This document shows positions 34,324-45,991 of a stretch of DNA of 64,000 nucleotides, in pieces. The DNA comes from Vermamoeba vermiformis (lineage: Eukaryota; Tubulinea; Echinamoebida): assembly GCA_045837725.1 (NCBI GenBank), contig JBEWZL010000265.1:1-64000 (forward strand), in the 5' to 3' direction. The notes beneath the pieces are model-generated. The model saw nothing but the letters and a program-made list of their open reading frames with translations, was not told the origin of the DNA and made no database searches. Positions within the stretch are counted from its first letter, which is position 1; each line of letters starts with the position of its first letter. A program made the position numbers and the translations under genes.

Positions 34324-35439
34324 TTAACAGAACAATGATTCATCACGCGTTAATTTACAGAGTTCCAATGACGAGATCCACAAGTCACGTGCTTTGTCCT
34401 CATCGTAAGACTCGTCGGATGATTTGATTTGTTTCTGACCTTCAAAATATTTGCCAGTCATGCCGTCGTATTTATCAGCAATCGCGATTGAGCCCAAATT
34501 TTCTCCGGATGTGCTCGTTGAGTTGGTGTTGGGAATCAAGTACCGCAGGACAGGGAACAGTGCGGATCCAAGATATTTCCATATTTGGCGAAAAATGAAG
34601 TTATGGTCACGTGCCAAGCCTGTGCCAGGCATGAGACCTGGATCAAAAGCATTGACAGCCACGTGACTGATTCCTAATAAGGCAAGTTGTCTATTCATCT
34701 CATAGGCGCACAAAACATTGCAAAGCTTGGAAGTGGTGTACCTAACACGACCGTCATACGGCTCTACACTCGCTGGCTCTGGAAACCAAACGGATCAGGA
34801 ACTGAACTTTTTTTATATTAATAATTAGTGGCTTACTTGGATAAGCAAAGTCTTTGGCAGAAGTATATTTAGGATAAGGCATGCCGGTCTTTTGTTTCGA
34901 ATCGTGCGTGCCACTCGCGACGAAAACTACGCGCAATGGAGTTTTATCCAGCACTCGTTTCTGAAAGTTTTGGTAAGTAATGATATTGCAATGCTAATTA
35001 TAGACTATTATAGTACCTTTAGTAATAGATTGGTCAATAGGAAGTGTCCCAAGTGATTGACGCCGAATGTTGTTTCAAATCCATCTTCCGTCGAAGTCGG
35101 GTTGATAACTTGAAGACCTGCATTGCATATGAGTGCCTTCAATACTGGCAAACTCTTGTCGTTGTTGAATTCTTCGCTGAATTGACGAATAGACTTCATT
35201 GAACCAAGATCCAGCAATCGAACAAAGATCTGTTTCATGACGTCAGAAATTTAGCCAAGTAATTATTAATATTCTACCTTATTGTTTCTTGTTTCCGATT
35301 TAATCCTTTGCGCAGCCTCTTCACCTCGTTCGAGACTTCTACAAGCAAGAACGACAGTCCAGTCTAAATTCTTCGCGATCCACTTCGCTGTTTCAAAACC
35401 GAGACCCAAGTTTCCACCTGTGATAATAGCAGTCGACAT
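34324..35439 (-). CDS. short-chain dehydrogenase/reductase (retinol dehydrogenase-like)
   Basis: Four exons: 35439-35278, 35229-35017, 34960-34837, 34778-34324; 317 aa. Classical Rossmann SDR motifs: cofactor site TGGNLGLG at the N-terminus, ACR after strand 2 (suggests NADP), CNAG, GVNHLGHFLLT, catalytic Ser in VFVASGT, and YTTSK (YxxxK). The motif set matches the RDH11-14, WWOX and protochlorophyllide-reductase-like SDRs that act on retinoids, lipids or aldehydes. The substrate cannot be told from sequence. Convergent with the P450 (189 bp between stops). Confidence 0.92.
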
Positions 35440-35851
35440 TGGTATGTATCTTTCGTTTGTGTTGATCGAATGAAATGCTTAACATAGAAAATATCCTTAA
35501 ATATTACCTCTTCTCGGCCAAAAGGAGACGGAGAAACGGATAATAACGGAGTGGCAATTTGACCGAAGTCCGGCCAAAATTGCAACCTGTTCGATCTAAC
35601 AGAATAGCCTTATTAGGCAAATAGAATCTTTTCAAGAATAGTCTGTTTACTGGATGAATGAGAACAATCCGAATCAATGACGTGCCATCAGCAAGTACGT
35701 AATAAGCTTTATTATGATTACATATCCCAACGAAGTATACAATAGGTCAATTTAAGAGTTACCCAATGCCACCAATCATACAATCGTCGACCTGCTTGAT
35801 CTTCATTTTTGGCAATTCAATTATGTTATCCTTGCCAATACTGAATCAACA
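35440..35851. other. divergent intergenic region, SDR / secreted protein
   Basis: 412 bp between divergent starts. No exon, RNA gene or repeat recognised. Short open frames on the minus strand (to 35585) are in the wrong phase to extend the SDR. Expected to hold both promoters. Confidence 0.4.
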
Positions 35852-36690
35852 ATGCGCGCGATTGTCTCGTTAATATTTTTCTTACTTTTCCTGACAACCG
35901 CTCAATGCGGCGTCAACTTTATTCGAACAACGTTCGCGGATGCTCAGTGCACCGAGCCGATCGGTTATGTTTACACCTATAACGTAAGTAGATAGTTTGA
36001 ATATTATTCAAAGTAATATTTATTAGAGCCCATCTTGCGTCGAAGTAACTTGCACTCAATGGGGAAGCACATCTCAATACTGGACCATAAAATGCGACTT
36101 GCCGCTTCCAGTCAATGAAACATGGAATACCGCCGTTATTACTTCAACGCAGGATTGCAATTCTCCTTCAACAGTTTATTCGGGTAAGAAGATACCGAGC
36201 AGATTCGTTAAACTGAAACAAAATCTTCTTAAATTTTAAATATTAATGGAAATCGTCGATAGGCCCACCTGGAACCTGCTTCATATATCAAGATGCATCA
36301 TCTCTTAGTGCGCTGATCCTCAGTGAATGCAGTGGTGGTCAAATGTCAGTTGATTATTACACTTATTCCGACGGATGTGGCGTTTCTTCCGGCTCAACTA
36401 ACTTGACTACAATATGCTCTAATCTAAACTTGATATATGGTCAAGCTATATGCGCTGGCGCCTATCCTGCTCCTCCCTCTGCTACTCCAATCGCGACTCC
36501 CGTTGCCGAAACTCCAGTTGAACCCGTTAGCAATACACCCGTTAGCACTCCAGTTAGTAATGCTCCTGTCAGCGCTCCCGTAAGCAATACTCCTCCTGTA
36601 TCCTCGCCAGTAGCAAAGAAAAGTGATGCCAGAAATAACTGCGTTGGATTTGCTATTATGACTGGGTTTGTTTCCATTGCGTGGTTTTAA
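35852..36690 (+). CDS. secreted protein with Pro/Val/Ser repeat stalk, probably GPI-anchored
   Basis: Three exons: 35852-35983, 36027-36183, 36263-36690; 238 aa. A signal peptide (AIVSLIFFLLFLTTAQC) is followed by an ectodomain of about 145 residues with at least 10 Cys. A low-complexity stalk follows, built on a TPVS/APVS/NTPV repeat (about residues 165-205). The extreme C-terminus is hydrophobic (CVGFAIMTGFVSIAWF) with no charged tail, as in GPI attachment signals. No known domain recognised; the layout is that of a surface protein of amoebae or slime moulds. Confidence 0.8.
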
Positions 36691-36925
36691 CAATCATGTC
36701 TAGCGCTATTGTCCTATTATCATTACATAAAGCGTTCGATCAATGCTACTATTTTTACGCAAATCTTGCTATTTTTAGCTTTGATTCTACGGCATCGGAA
36801 TCTGTTCCGAATGTTCTGCGCGCACCGAAAAAAACAGTAAAGACTGCAAAGAATGTTTTTCTCTGTGTATCCAAACCGCCTGGCAATTACGTTCACTGAA
36901 AAAGCGAAATTTGGCAATTTTATTT

Positions 36926-38711
36926 TTAACCACTAATAGGCGGGAAAGTGTTCTTCAAACTGACGACTAAATAGCTGTGTGCATGTGCGAGGTAGCCCTT
37001 GATCATGCCCTGGTAGATCAGATTCGCTGTGATGCACTCCAACTCGTCCACATCCATTTCAACACCGAGGTTATTCAGCATTGTCGTAGTCATCTTCAGC
37101 GAGATTTTATCGGCTTTGCCTTGCAACAAAAATCTGAAAGACAAGTATTGTTAATATTAAATAGCCTAATTAGGAATAAATGACTTGCATTCTCTTGAAT
37201 AAATTACGATAGGCGATCAATCGCAGTTTTTCAACGACTAAAAACACGCCCTTTGTGCGCAAGAAATCGGCTTGTTCTTCAATGGCCTCTTCGAACAATT
37301 TGATATTGCCTAATATGGAAAGTGTTAGTACCAGCGTTTGGTTTCACAATTCCATCATTCTTACCGTAGCGAACAGCCTCGATAATTTTAGCGAATTCCA
37401 GCAACTTGTATTTCTTGAGCAATGACATTTTAGGCACTCGGCCCATGTGTAATCGAACGGGAATAAGATAGATCAAGATCAATCTGTTAATTAAAATCGT
37501 TAGATTATTGGTGATAATTGGATGAATAATTAATTTTCTTGCCGTTTGTTTTTGAGGCTCGTTCTATTGCACCGACGGAAGGCTAATGACAAGCACTCGG
37601 CTGCCTAAACAAAAATTAATATGTTTATTCATAAATGAGAGCCTCAGTACCTTCTTATAGGATCCGTTGAACACATCCAACTTTCCAACGTAAAATTTGT
37701 ACGTGACCAACTGTGAGACAGGAAACTCGGTCAGAGCGGGAAAACCAGGACTCTCGACGGAGCGAATCAAATTCTTGCAAAGATTGACCGTGTTCAACTA
37801 AGCCATCCGCGTTAGTACCGTTGAATAGATCTCGCTTGATGGTACGTACCTGGAAGTAAATTTTGAAAATATTGTTGACTACATATAGAGTACCCCACTG
37901 CTTAGAAGTATTGTCGGATGAGCGGTCGCTGTGCGTAATTCTGAAAATATTCAACATGATGCGAGTGGCCTCTTCGAGCTTGCCTCCTTCTTTGCCTTTT
38001 TGTTTCAACTCGTACTCAGCCTGCAATATAATACGTAAGTATCGGGCATGATAGTAAAATTACATAATTATGATACATCGAATCAATGGTAGTGTTAGGG
38101 AACTTACGAGATTGGCTAGTACTCGCAGATCCAAAACAATGGCATTAAGTGCGGGTAGTGCCCAGTTAGTATCATTTTGAAATGCTGATTGGAAGAAATT
38201 CGCTGCTGTCATTTGATATTTGAATGCTTCTTCGTATTGTTTGTCTTTGAAGTTTGAGTAGGCGATCAGATGCATGGGAACGACGTCTCGATATTCTGAA
38301 TCAATCTTTCCATTGCAATAATTGCTAATATCGTTTATCTGATTGCATGATTCGAAAGCGGTAATTAGTCGACGAGAAATAACAAAAAAAAATATTTAAA
38401 TAATTAAAATATTTCTTCAGCGATTGCAAAAAATCGGTACTCGTTGAATCTATACCACAATATGAATATATGGTCGAATATACATATTGGCAATTTTTTA
38501 CTAATTATTAGACCAAATTAAATCGAACATGAAAATTTTAGCGCCTAATCTGTGGCTACAAGAAATTATCGCGACTTACCCTTTTAATATCATTTTGTAC
38601 TTTATCTGTTAATGTATTTTTGCCAGTTACTCTTATTAATTTGCCCAGACTATCGCCATCCTGACTCGCAATAGCTTGATTAACTTGTTTTAAATACTGA
38701 AGCAGCGCCAT
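36926..38711 (-). CDS. PCID2: PCID2 (Thp1-like), PCI-domain subunit of TREX-2
   Basis: Eight exons: 38711-38580, 38338-38108, 38020-37850, 37797-37651, 37604-37543, 37483-37365, 37309-37189, 37133-36926; 396 aa, normal for the family. Helical repeats lead to a PCI/winged-helix end: CNRTSLKNKRLILIYLIPVR, MSLLKKYKLLEFAKI, VVEKLRLIAYRNLFKR, ANLIYQGMIKGYLAH, and NTFPP just before the stop. These are diagnostic of PCID2/Thp1. In other eukaryotes it joins GANP/Sac3, centrin and DSS1 at the nuclear pore for mRNA export. Two introns have GC donors (GCAAGA at 37542, GCAAGT at 37188); no GT alternative keeps the frame. Confidence 0.93.
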
Positions 38712-38835
38712 TACGTAGCGACTCGTGGATAACAATAATATTAGCTAATAATTTTGTTCGGTGTTGAACAAACAAGAATTTTCATGACACGGAGTAAGTA
38801 ATTTTGTTTATAAACAATAAAATGATTATAGTAAA

Positions 38836-41355
38836 CTAGTTTACAGCTCCAACGGACTGCATTTCTTTTTCGAGCATTCGCTTTCTAATCAAAACTCCCG
38901 CCGTAATCGCAGCTCCTGCCGCAACAACACACGCGACTATAATTACTGCTAATTGCCAGTCTAACAGTTGTCCAGTATTATCTCCTATTAAATCGGCCGT
39001 TGGGGTCTCGGTATTGCATGTTTGTTTCAACGAAAATAAAATTGAAAGCAAACCAGGACCGTTCTTCTGATCAGTTTGTACGATGGCGCATGGAACTACA
39101 AAATAATCCAATTAATACAGGAAATGGATGTGAAAACTAATTACATACATTGGCCGGGATTAGAGATGGAAATAATTCCGAAGTCGTTTGCGGTGTCGCA
39201 GAGAGGACTGTACGTAACAACAGTTCGATTCAATACGCCATTGTTCTCCAGCTCTTCTATCTCTTCGGGAGTTAGCGTGACTACCAACGACGATTGATTT
39301 TTGATATCCACACATCCGTATACACTGATAGTAGTTCCGTTGACGACTAACAGGCCACTATCGGTCACTTGCAAGTCTCCGTAAATGATCACTGGATTGT
39401 TAACAGTCGTGGTTGAATTGACGGTCAAGCTGCCGTTCACAACCCACACAGAGTTGCCATCAATAACCGTGCATTCGGCAAGCTCAGCGGGCTTTGGAAA
39501 CGTGCAATCTAGCGATGATATTAGTACGACTGTTAGCACGAGACAGAACGCTACGCGTGGACTTACAGCTATCACACGTGTCTCCAGAATAGCCCGCGTT
39601 ACATGTGCATTCGTTCGGGCCAGTACAACTTCCACCTTGACTGTTGCACGCAGATGAGCAATAGAACGTATCGCACAAATCGCCTTGCCAGCCTGCCAAA
39701 CAATTGCATTCACCGGCGACTTGGCAAGTGCCGTATTGACATCCCTGCTTGCAAATTGCTTTTGAAACGTTAGCAAGTCAGAGAGGCACAATTCCGAGTA
39801 CTTACTCTCATTGCAATCCTTTCCAGACCACCCTGCATTGCAATTACATTCTCCGGGCAAGTTGCACGTAGCTCCTGCCGTATTGCACGTGGGAGAACAT
39901 ACAGCTGGAAGAGACGTCAGTCAAGCTCGAGCTTCGAGTTCAACTTCATACCTGCATCACACAAAGAGCCTTGCCATCCTGTGTTACAATCGCAGCCTCC
40001 AGGGTTCGAACAGCCTCCATTCGTGCATCCAGTAGCGCATATCGGTACATCGCAAAGTGTGCCAGACCAACCAGGAGAGCATACGCACTCGCCAGGGTTC
40101 GAACAGCCTCCATTCTTGCATCCAGTAGCGCATATCGGTACATCGCAAAGTGCGCCAGACCATCCAGAATTGCATATGCATTGGCCCGGGCTCGAACAGC
40201 CTCCGTTTTTGCATCCAGCAGCGCATATTGGCACAGTGCAAAGTGTGCCAGACCAGCCAGAAGAGCATACGCAGTCACCAGGCTGCGAACAGCCTCCATT
40301 CACGCATCCGGTGGCACAAATCGCTAATGTATTCTTTTTGTTAAACACTAGTGTATTATGACTAATCTTAAAGATACGTACCTGAGCCACAATTGGCGCC
40401 TGTCCAGCCGTCAGAACAGCTGCAAAACATGCTGGTGCCAATATCGCGGCAAGCGCCTGATGAAGTGGCGCAAGCAGGTCCGCAAGAGGCTGTAAAGTAT
40501 TGTTAGAAACGCTAAAGTAGGTGAAGATTGTCTCCTTCTTGCCTCCAGTGCAGGTCACGCCGATCGAACTGCGAATTGTGGTTCCATCGGTTTCGAGTAT
40601 GCTGAAAAAAAGGAATAAGTACTGTGTCATAGTTATTATGCATGCTTACCTAACATCGCGCACGAAAAACGTTCTAGGTCCGATATTTCCTGGTGCGACG
40701 ATGCACGAGAAAGCCAGAACAAGTTGCCTTGCAAAGACGAATTAGCACCTCTATTATTACTCCACTAATGGTTACTCACCTTCCCGCATATTGGTAGGGG
40801 ATAGAGAATTTTCTTGTGTACCATTTCTTATACGTGTAGAAGGGAATAAGCTGAAATTCAGATCAGTTACGTATTTTTTTTGTACCAAAATATTGTAGCT
40901 TGCAAAAATGGTAATTATATTATATTATATATTGGACACTGTCTTACGGATGTTGGATCATTCGCGAGACCGTTCTGGTCTAGAACACCTGCATCTTGCA
41001 AGAAAACATAAGTACCGCCTCCACTACTATCATAGCCAATGTCAACAGTGCATTTAACATCAGTCTCCTCGTGCCACATTGAATATTGAAAATAATTGCT
41101 AGAGCCCGCAGTTGCTGAGATTGTAAATCCCTTTCTAATTGTAGAGAGCGCTTGCCCGCAATATACAGTATTAATGTCGACCTGCGTCCTTATGGGGTCA
41201 CCTCCAATAATCATAGTATTTGATGGGCAACTTTGAGTCGTTGAGATTGGAGAATTGAAATAAAACGGGTCGCATCCGAATCCGCTTGCAAATCCGGTAA
41301 ACAGTACTACCAAGACCGCATATAATAGTACGGTGCTGTATTGTTCTTCCTTCAT
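38836..41355 (-). CDS. type I membrane protein with tandem EGF-like repeats
   Basis: Ten exons: 41355-40948, 40850-40780, 40727-40650, 40601-40543, 40489-40382, 40323-39952, 39904-39806, 39758-39567, 39508-39149, 39095-38836; 668 aa. Signal peptide, then an N-terminal beta-rich domain of about 210 residues. A run of about eight EGF-like modules of the CxxGC.NGGC..PG.C.C..GW.G..C type follows. Next comes a domain rich in VNG/TVN strands (a right-handed beta-helix look), a transmembrane helix (AVIIVACVVAAGAAITAGVL) and a short basic tail (IRKRMLEKEMQ). The layout resembles dictyostelid tenascin-like/tiger-type surface proteins; an adhesion or sensing role is inferred. The intron at 40542-40490 uses a GC donor. 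Confidence 0.88.
39952..40323 (-). repeat. four tandem 93-nt EGF-coding repeats
   Basis: One exon of 372 nt consists of four 31-codon units (core ICATGCKNGGCSNPGECVC). They are nearly identical at the nucleotide level, including synonymous sites, between the two middle units, so they arose by recent unit duplication or gene conversion. Copy number may vary between strains. Confidence 0.9.
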
Positions 41356-41614
41356 TGTGCGAAATGAATGACAGACAAGTCCCGAAAATAATTTGTCCCA
41401 GTGCGGAGGGCGAGTGCGGAGAAGAGCTGGAACAATTTTCTAATTGAGTAATAGTACATTTTTTATGTGCACCACGCTACAGATGGATCTTTACCTCTAT
41501 TAATGCATGACGCCAACGTAGAGGATTGAACTTCAGTCTCTGCACCTTAATCTAACGAGAACCAGAATCCGTTGCGGCGAATGATCTCGGTCAATTTAAG
41601 GAGCGAAATGAGCT

Positions 41615-42595
41615 TCACTTCGATACCTCATACACCACTGTATAATGATACGGTGTTGGCAGGTCAGGTTGATCTACCAACTTGAATCCGGCTTGTTTGA
41701 GCTCATCTGTAACTTGATCTGGAGACAGCTTGGTTGCCTCTGGAGGACCCACTATATCATATTATTAGTATCAATAGCAATAGGTACTATTATCGAAGGT
41801 ATGTCCGCGTACTCGGCAGTTGGCCAGGCTTCCAATCGATATTCACGATTCGTCCGTTCGGTTTTAACTTGCTTTGCAGTTTTTTAAAGTAACTGCACGT
41901 GCAAGTGTTAGTATATATTAATAGATATAAGAACGGTCCTCCTACTTGACGCGATCTTCGATGTGATGGTACGTATTAACCAAGAAAATAAAATCCACCG
42001 GCTCGGGTATCATAGGATCGTCGGCGTGGGCCTAATACATAATATGAGAATAATAGATTAAGGTGAGACGTGCATAATTACCAAAACAGGAATAATGTTC
42101 GCAAAATTGTTTTCAGAAACTCGTTTTTTCAAGTGCTCAGTCATCTCAGGCGTAGTGTCGCAGCTATAACATGTTTTAGAAATGTAAGTGTCGATATTAG
42201 GTGTGGCTTACCTATACACACGGCCTTGAGGAGAAGCTCTGGCGATCTTAATCGGGAAATAACCTGAAAAAATGCAATTTAATTTCTAAAATGTAAAAAT
42301 ATTATCAAATTACCATACCTGTACCTCCACCGATGTCAGCGGAAATACTATCATTTTTAATTCCCACTCTTTGTAAAACTAATTCGGGTTGTTGATACGA
42401 GTCTCGATCTGGACTGTCAAAAAACTGCGTCCACCTCTCTACGTCAGAAAAATCATGCTTGTGTCCATGATGATGGTGTCCATGGTCATGATGCTCGTGA
42501 TGATGCTCTTTGTGGTGACCGTGATGTCCGTGATCTGATCGGTGTTCCTCGTGTCCATCCTTATGCTCATGTTTGTTACTATGACCACCCTCCAT
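41615..42595 (-). CDS. SAM-dependent methyltransferase with His-rich N-terminal extension
   Basis: Six exons: 42595-42319, 42263-42212, 42163-42082, 42031-41946, 41892-41813, 41751-41615; 237 aa. After MEGGHSNKHEHKDGHEE a stretch of about 40 residues holds roughly 20 His, then a class I methyltransferase: motif I ISADIGGGTGYFP, acidic strand-2 end VYSCDTTPEM, VDFIFLVNTYHHIED, GRIVNIDWK, and LPMGPPEATKLSPDQ before the last strand. The pattern matches the UbiE/type 11 superfamily, where the WK..LP.GPP segment is common. Substrate unknown. The His run suggests metal binding (Ni, Zn or Cu). The intron 5 donor (GTACGC at 41812) was fixed by phase and the GPP motif. Confidence 0.88.
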
Positions 42596-42802
42596 GGTAT
42601 TGATATTGCGACGCGCTTTTATTGACTGCGCGAAAAAATACTCTCGCCAAATCCTGGCCAGCACGTGACGGCGACTTATTCCCGCCCACACAAAAATTTG
42701 ACCGTTATTTATGGATTTAAATTTTCTCGCTGCCAGCCATTTACTATTATTTTATTCCGAAGCACAACACCAAACCGATTAATATTGTATCGAGTGTTAA
42801 CA

Positions 42803-43252
42803 ATGGGCAACCTCACCGCAGCTCCAAAGACAGTCACTCTCTCGACCGAGAACAAATCTGCTCAACAAGTCGATGTTGAAAACATGCCCATCAATTCTCA
42901 GGCACCAAACACGCCCGTAGCAACAGGCAAAATTCTTCTGGTAGACCCTCGATCTCCTAGCGCAAAGAGAACGCCCTTGAGCGAACGTGAAGCACGAGAA
43001 CGAAATACTCCCTCATCGCAGAAGAAAGGACGACGCAATTCAGCTCAAGTCCCTCGCAAATTGCAATTCACTAATGGTACTCCTACTCGTCCTCGCTACG
43101 CATCGATGAGCGGCGTTCCTGCTTCAGCTGATCCTGAAAACTACGCGATCTACTACGACAGCCCTCAAAAGAGCTTAGGCAAGGGAGACTTCGGTACTGC
43201 TGATTATATGATCGAAACTCACTCGAGCACGAAAATGCTTGCTCAAATCTAA
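42803..43252 (+). CDS. small SP/TP-rich protein with MGN start and DPRSPS motif
   Basis: Single exon, 149 aa. MGNLTA at the start is a possible N-myristoylation site. The centre has LLVDPRSPSAKRTPLSER, very like the DPRSPS...RTP motif of metazoan CDCA3 (Tome-1), a cell-cycle regulator degraded by APC/C. Further S/T-P sites (NTPV, NTPSS, TPTRP, DSPQK) suggest proline-directed kinase control. The rest looks disordered. Kinship with CDCA3 rests on this short motif plus the MG start and is tentative. Divergent from the methyltransferase (207 bp). Confidence 0.75.
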   Translation: MGNLTAAPKTVTLSTENKSAQQVDVENMPINSQAPNTPVATGKILLVDPRSPSAKRTPLSEREARERNTPSSQKKGRRNSAQVPRKLQFTNGTPTRPRYASMSGVPASADPENYAIYYDSPQKSLGKGDFGTADYMIETHSSTKMLAQI

Positions 43253-43308
43253 GGTAATTGGCATTAGATTTGGCCAGTTTGGATTAAATTACGAACTAGC
43301 CGTTAGCC

Positions 43309-43391
43309 GTCAATTACCCGAATAATTTTGAAAATCCCTTTGTAATATAGAACGGTAATTGACTCGCGTATTTAAGTAACGCGAGCCAATT
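43309..43391. repeat. nested inverted repeats between convergent genes
   Basis: Two overlapping inverted pairs: GTCAATTACC (43309-43318) with GGTAATTGAC (43354-43363), and AATTGACTCGCGT (43357-43369) with ACGCGAGCCAATT (43379-43391; 12 of 13 pair, 9-nt loop). The shared arm means two alternative hairpins could form. The position, between the stops of two convergent genes (43252 and 43544), suggests a role in 3'-end formation or a small palindromic element remnant. Confidence 0.65.
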
Positions 43392-43543
43392 GCTAATGTT
43401 AATAAATTCCAATTATCCAAATGACTACGTCTAATTTTTGTTCTTGATCTTATCAAAATCTTTTTGGGTTTATTTACACTACTTACATTTATTGTGCCAC
43501 GTTTACTATGGCACTATCATAGAGAGTATCGACGTGTGATGCT

Positions 43544-45991
43544 CTACTGTTGTTGACAGCTCACTTGGCCTCCACCGTCCTCCTCATCAGATCCGTACAT
43601 GGCTTGGTTTCGGTAAGCTTCGATGTTGATCTGTCTAATTCTATCTCGTCTATGCTTTTTCTTTGCAAGGAGTTCCTCCGTCGGATAGTCACCCATAGGT
43701 CCCCAAAGCTTGATCTAGTAAGGCAGGTAAGCCACAGAAAATCTAATGAATCCGGATTTGCTTTCGACTTACCTCTGTGTCGATACCACTCGAAGCTATC
43801 ATCGGGATATTAGGATGTCCGACGACACAATTGACTATGCTCTTATGTCCCTCGAGCACTTGAACGAGCTCGCCAGTGGCTTTGTCCCAAATGAAAACTT
43901 TGGCGTCATCCGATCCCGACATGACGTACTCAGAGTTTGGGCCATAGAAATTGACTCCTTTAATAGTAGATGCGCTGAAGTGACCTTGGAACATCCTCTT
44001 GTAGGTATTGAGAGCTGGTAAGACCTTAGGAGCCGAGTGGAAGTCTTGATTTTGATTCGCTGTTCCACCCGATGCCGTCGGACTGTTAGGTGAATGGACG
44101 TTTAAATTGACTGCTTCTTGGACACTGGATGACAGTAGACATTAGCTGATGTCGTTTTAAATGCTCGGGAAGTTTACCTTAAGTAGTTGTGCGAGACGAG
44201 GTACGCGGCAAGAGACGCCATTTGAATCTCGCTTTGAGACAGGCCGGCACTGATGACAACGGTTAAATATTGTTAAAATAACTATATGATAATGGTTACC
44301 TTAGTGTCTTTTCAATCTTCGGAATGGGTTCTGGATTAGTGCTCTCGGTATCCATCAAATTGCTCGTGGCTTGTTGAAGCATTTTTTTGCGCTCTTCGAG
44401 ACTAGCGGAGTAATCCAAATCATATCTAACTCGAATTAGTCATGTGCATATATGTAGACAATTTGCTTACAGCTCTTCGTAGTTTTTGTTCGTGTCGAAT
44501 GTGTAGATCTGCTCGCTCAACGCTGTTGATACAATCTCAGATCCGTCTTTGCTAAACACACAGCCGGTGACTTCTCGACTAGTTTCAGATTAGTAAGTAT
44601 GAATGGATCATTGGAGTTGATTATGCTTACTGTGACGGTTCATCAACTTCAAAGTTGCGATAGATATTGATGTAAGATTTCGACGGTGAACAGTCATCAA
44701 TCTTTCTCAAATCAAACAGCTGAACATTGCCTTGGGAACTGCCGACGATAAATTGTTGGCCTTGACTCGGATTGAAGTCGACGCTGTACAGCACAACACC
44801 GACATTTCTGTTGTGCCTACGATATTGGATTATTATGCTAGCGGCAGAGGCGAGAAGTCTACCACATAAACTTACCGAGTAAATGAAGAGTCGCGCCTCC
44901 AATCTAACACTAACGAAGCAGTATTACGCGGGTGACCTTCCCATCGCGATGCACGACCACCGCCAAAAGCCTACGGGAACGTTGTTAGACAACTTTACTT
45001 GCATTCACGGGTTTAACGTATCCTTACCTGCGGCAACACCATCTCTTCAAGTGCACTATCATCGTCGCTACTGAATGAGTGGGTCTTTGTGTCAGAATAC
45101 TTTTGTCGCACGTCAAACAGGCGAACGGTTCCTGTTGTTATTAGCACGAGATTGTCATACGGAGCATATTTCTTACCATCCGCCGAGGCAGTCAAAAAGC
45201 AATCGGGCATTGACGGACACACGCTCAGTCGTAGAATTTTCTTCGCGTGGTGCTGATAGATCGTACATTCGCTGCGCTCCAAGTTATAATGGCGAACATC
45301 TGCGTCATTGCCGCCAGATATAATATCGCTACGGTGCCGAGTATTAGCGAGATTCGCTACGAGTAATTATTGCACTGCTTACCGATCAGCTTTGTGAGGC
45401 AAAAAGTCGCCAGCAAACACGTTGGAAATGTGACCACTAAATTATGTTAGAAATTCGACTGCCAAATATCTTTCACGTACGATAGCGTCTGTAAGCATTT
45501 TCTAGTTTGTACATTCCATATTTTTAAAGTTCCGTCGTCTGATCCGGAAACTAATAGACTTCCCGCAGAATTAAAGCTGATCACGTTTACGCATCCCTTA
45601 ATAATGGCAAGAAATTAATTTTGATATTTAATGAAATAATTTTTGTGGTACGTACCCTATGTCCTACTAAATCTCCGACATTTCCTAAGGTTTGAATATT
45701 TCTGTCTGACTTGTTGACTTTAGATCGAAAGGAGAAGGGCGACTGCAATAATTTCATTAATTTTTGTTAAATAATAACGATGAGTCTCGCATATTATTGA
45801 GGGGAAAGCAAGTTCTGAAATTGAAAATTTTGTGAATAATGAACTAATAAAATGATGGGCTACCAACATGCAGTGCTAATAGCATTTACGCAATTTAACA
45901 AAATAACAATATTTAATACCTCGTCAATTGAATTATATTCTCGTGTTGCAATTTGGTTGTAGATGTTTCGTGGCTTCCTCGGAACAAACAT
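43544..45991 (-). CDS. WD40 protein of the DCAF6/DCAF8/WDTC1 type
   Basis: Thirteen exons: 45991-45920, 45742-45656, 45596-45481, 45436-45383, 45328-45177, 45131-45028, 44970-44876, 44816-44631, 44578-44471, 44425-44300, 44249-44178, 44124-43773, 43714-43544; 564 aa. WD repeats: GHRGCVNVISFNSAG with LLVSGSDDGTLKIW; GHISNVFAGDFLPH; HHAKKILRLSVCP with FLTASADGTVRLFDVRQ; a QFIVGSSQGNVQLFDLRK blade; then GPNSEYVMSGSDDAKVFIWD, GHKSIVNCVVGHP and the final IKLWGPMGDYP. FxPH after the second GH, DVRQ ends and the long inserted acidic/helical segment are typical of CUL4-DDB1 receptor DCAFs in this group. Substrate unknown. Confidence 0.88.

Noticed and set aside
36681-36899. 72-codon open frame after the secreted protein
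   Set aside because: Begins inside the previous coding end and has no domain; probably 3' UTR.
39952-40327. Long overlapping open frames on both strands and tandem repeats suggesting an array
   Set aside because: They are shadows of four tandem EGF-coding units; not CRISPR-like, since units are contiguous with no spacers.
41480-41575. tRNA-like stretch with a GTTCAATCC B-box on the minus strand
   Set aside because: The T stem does not pair, no A box is in place and acceptor arms match only partly.
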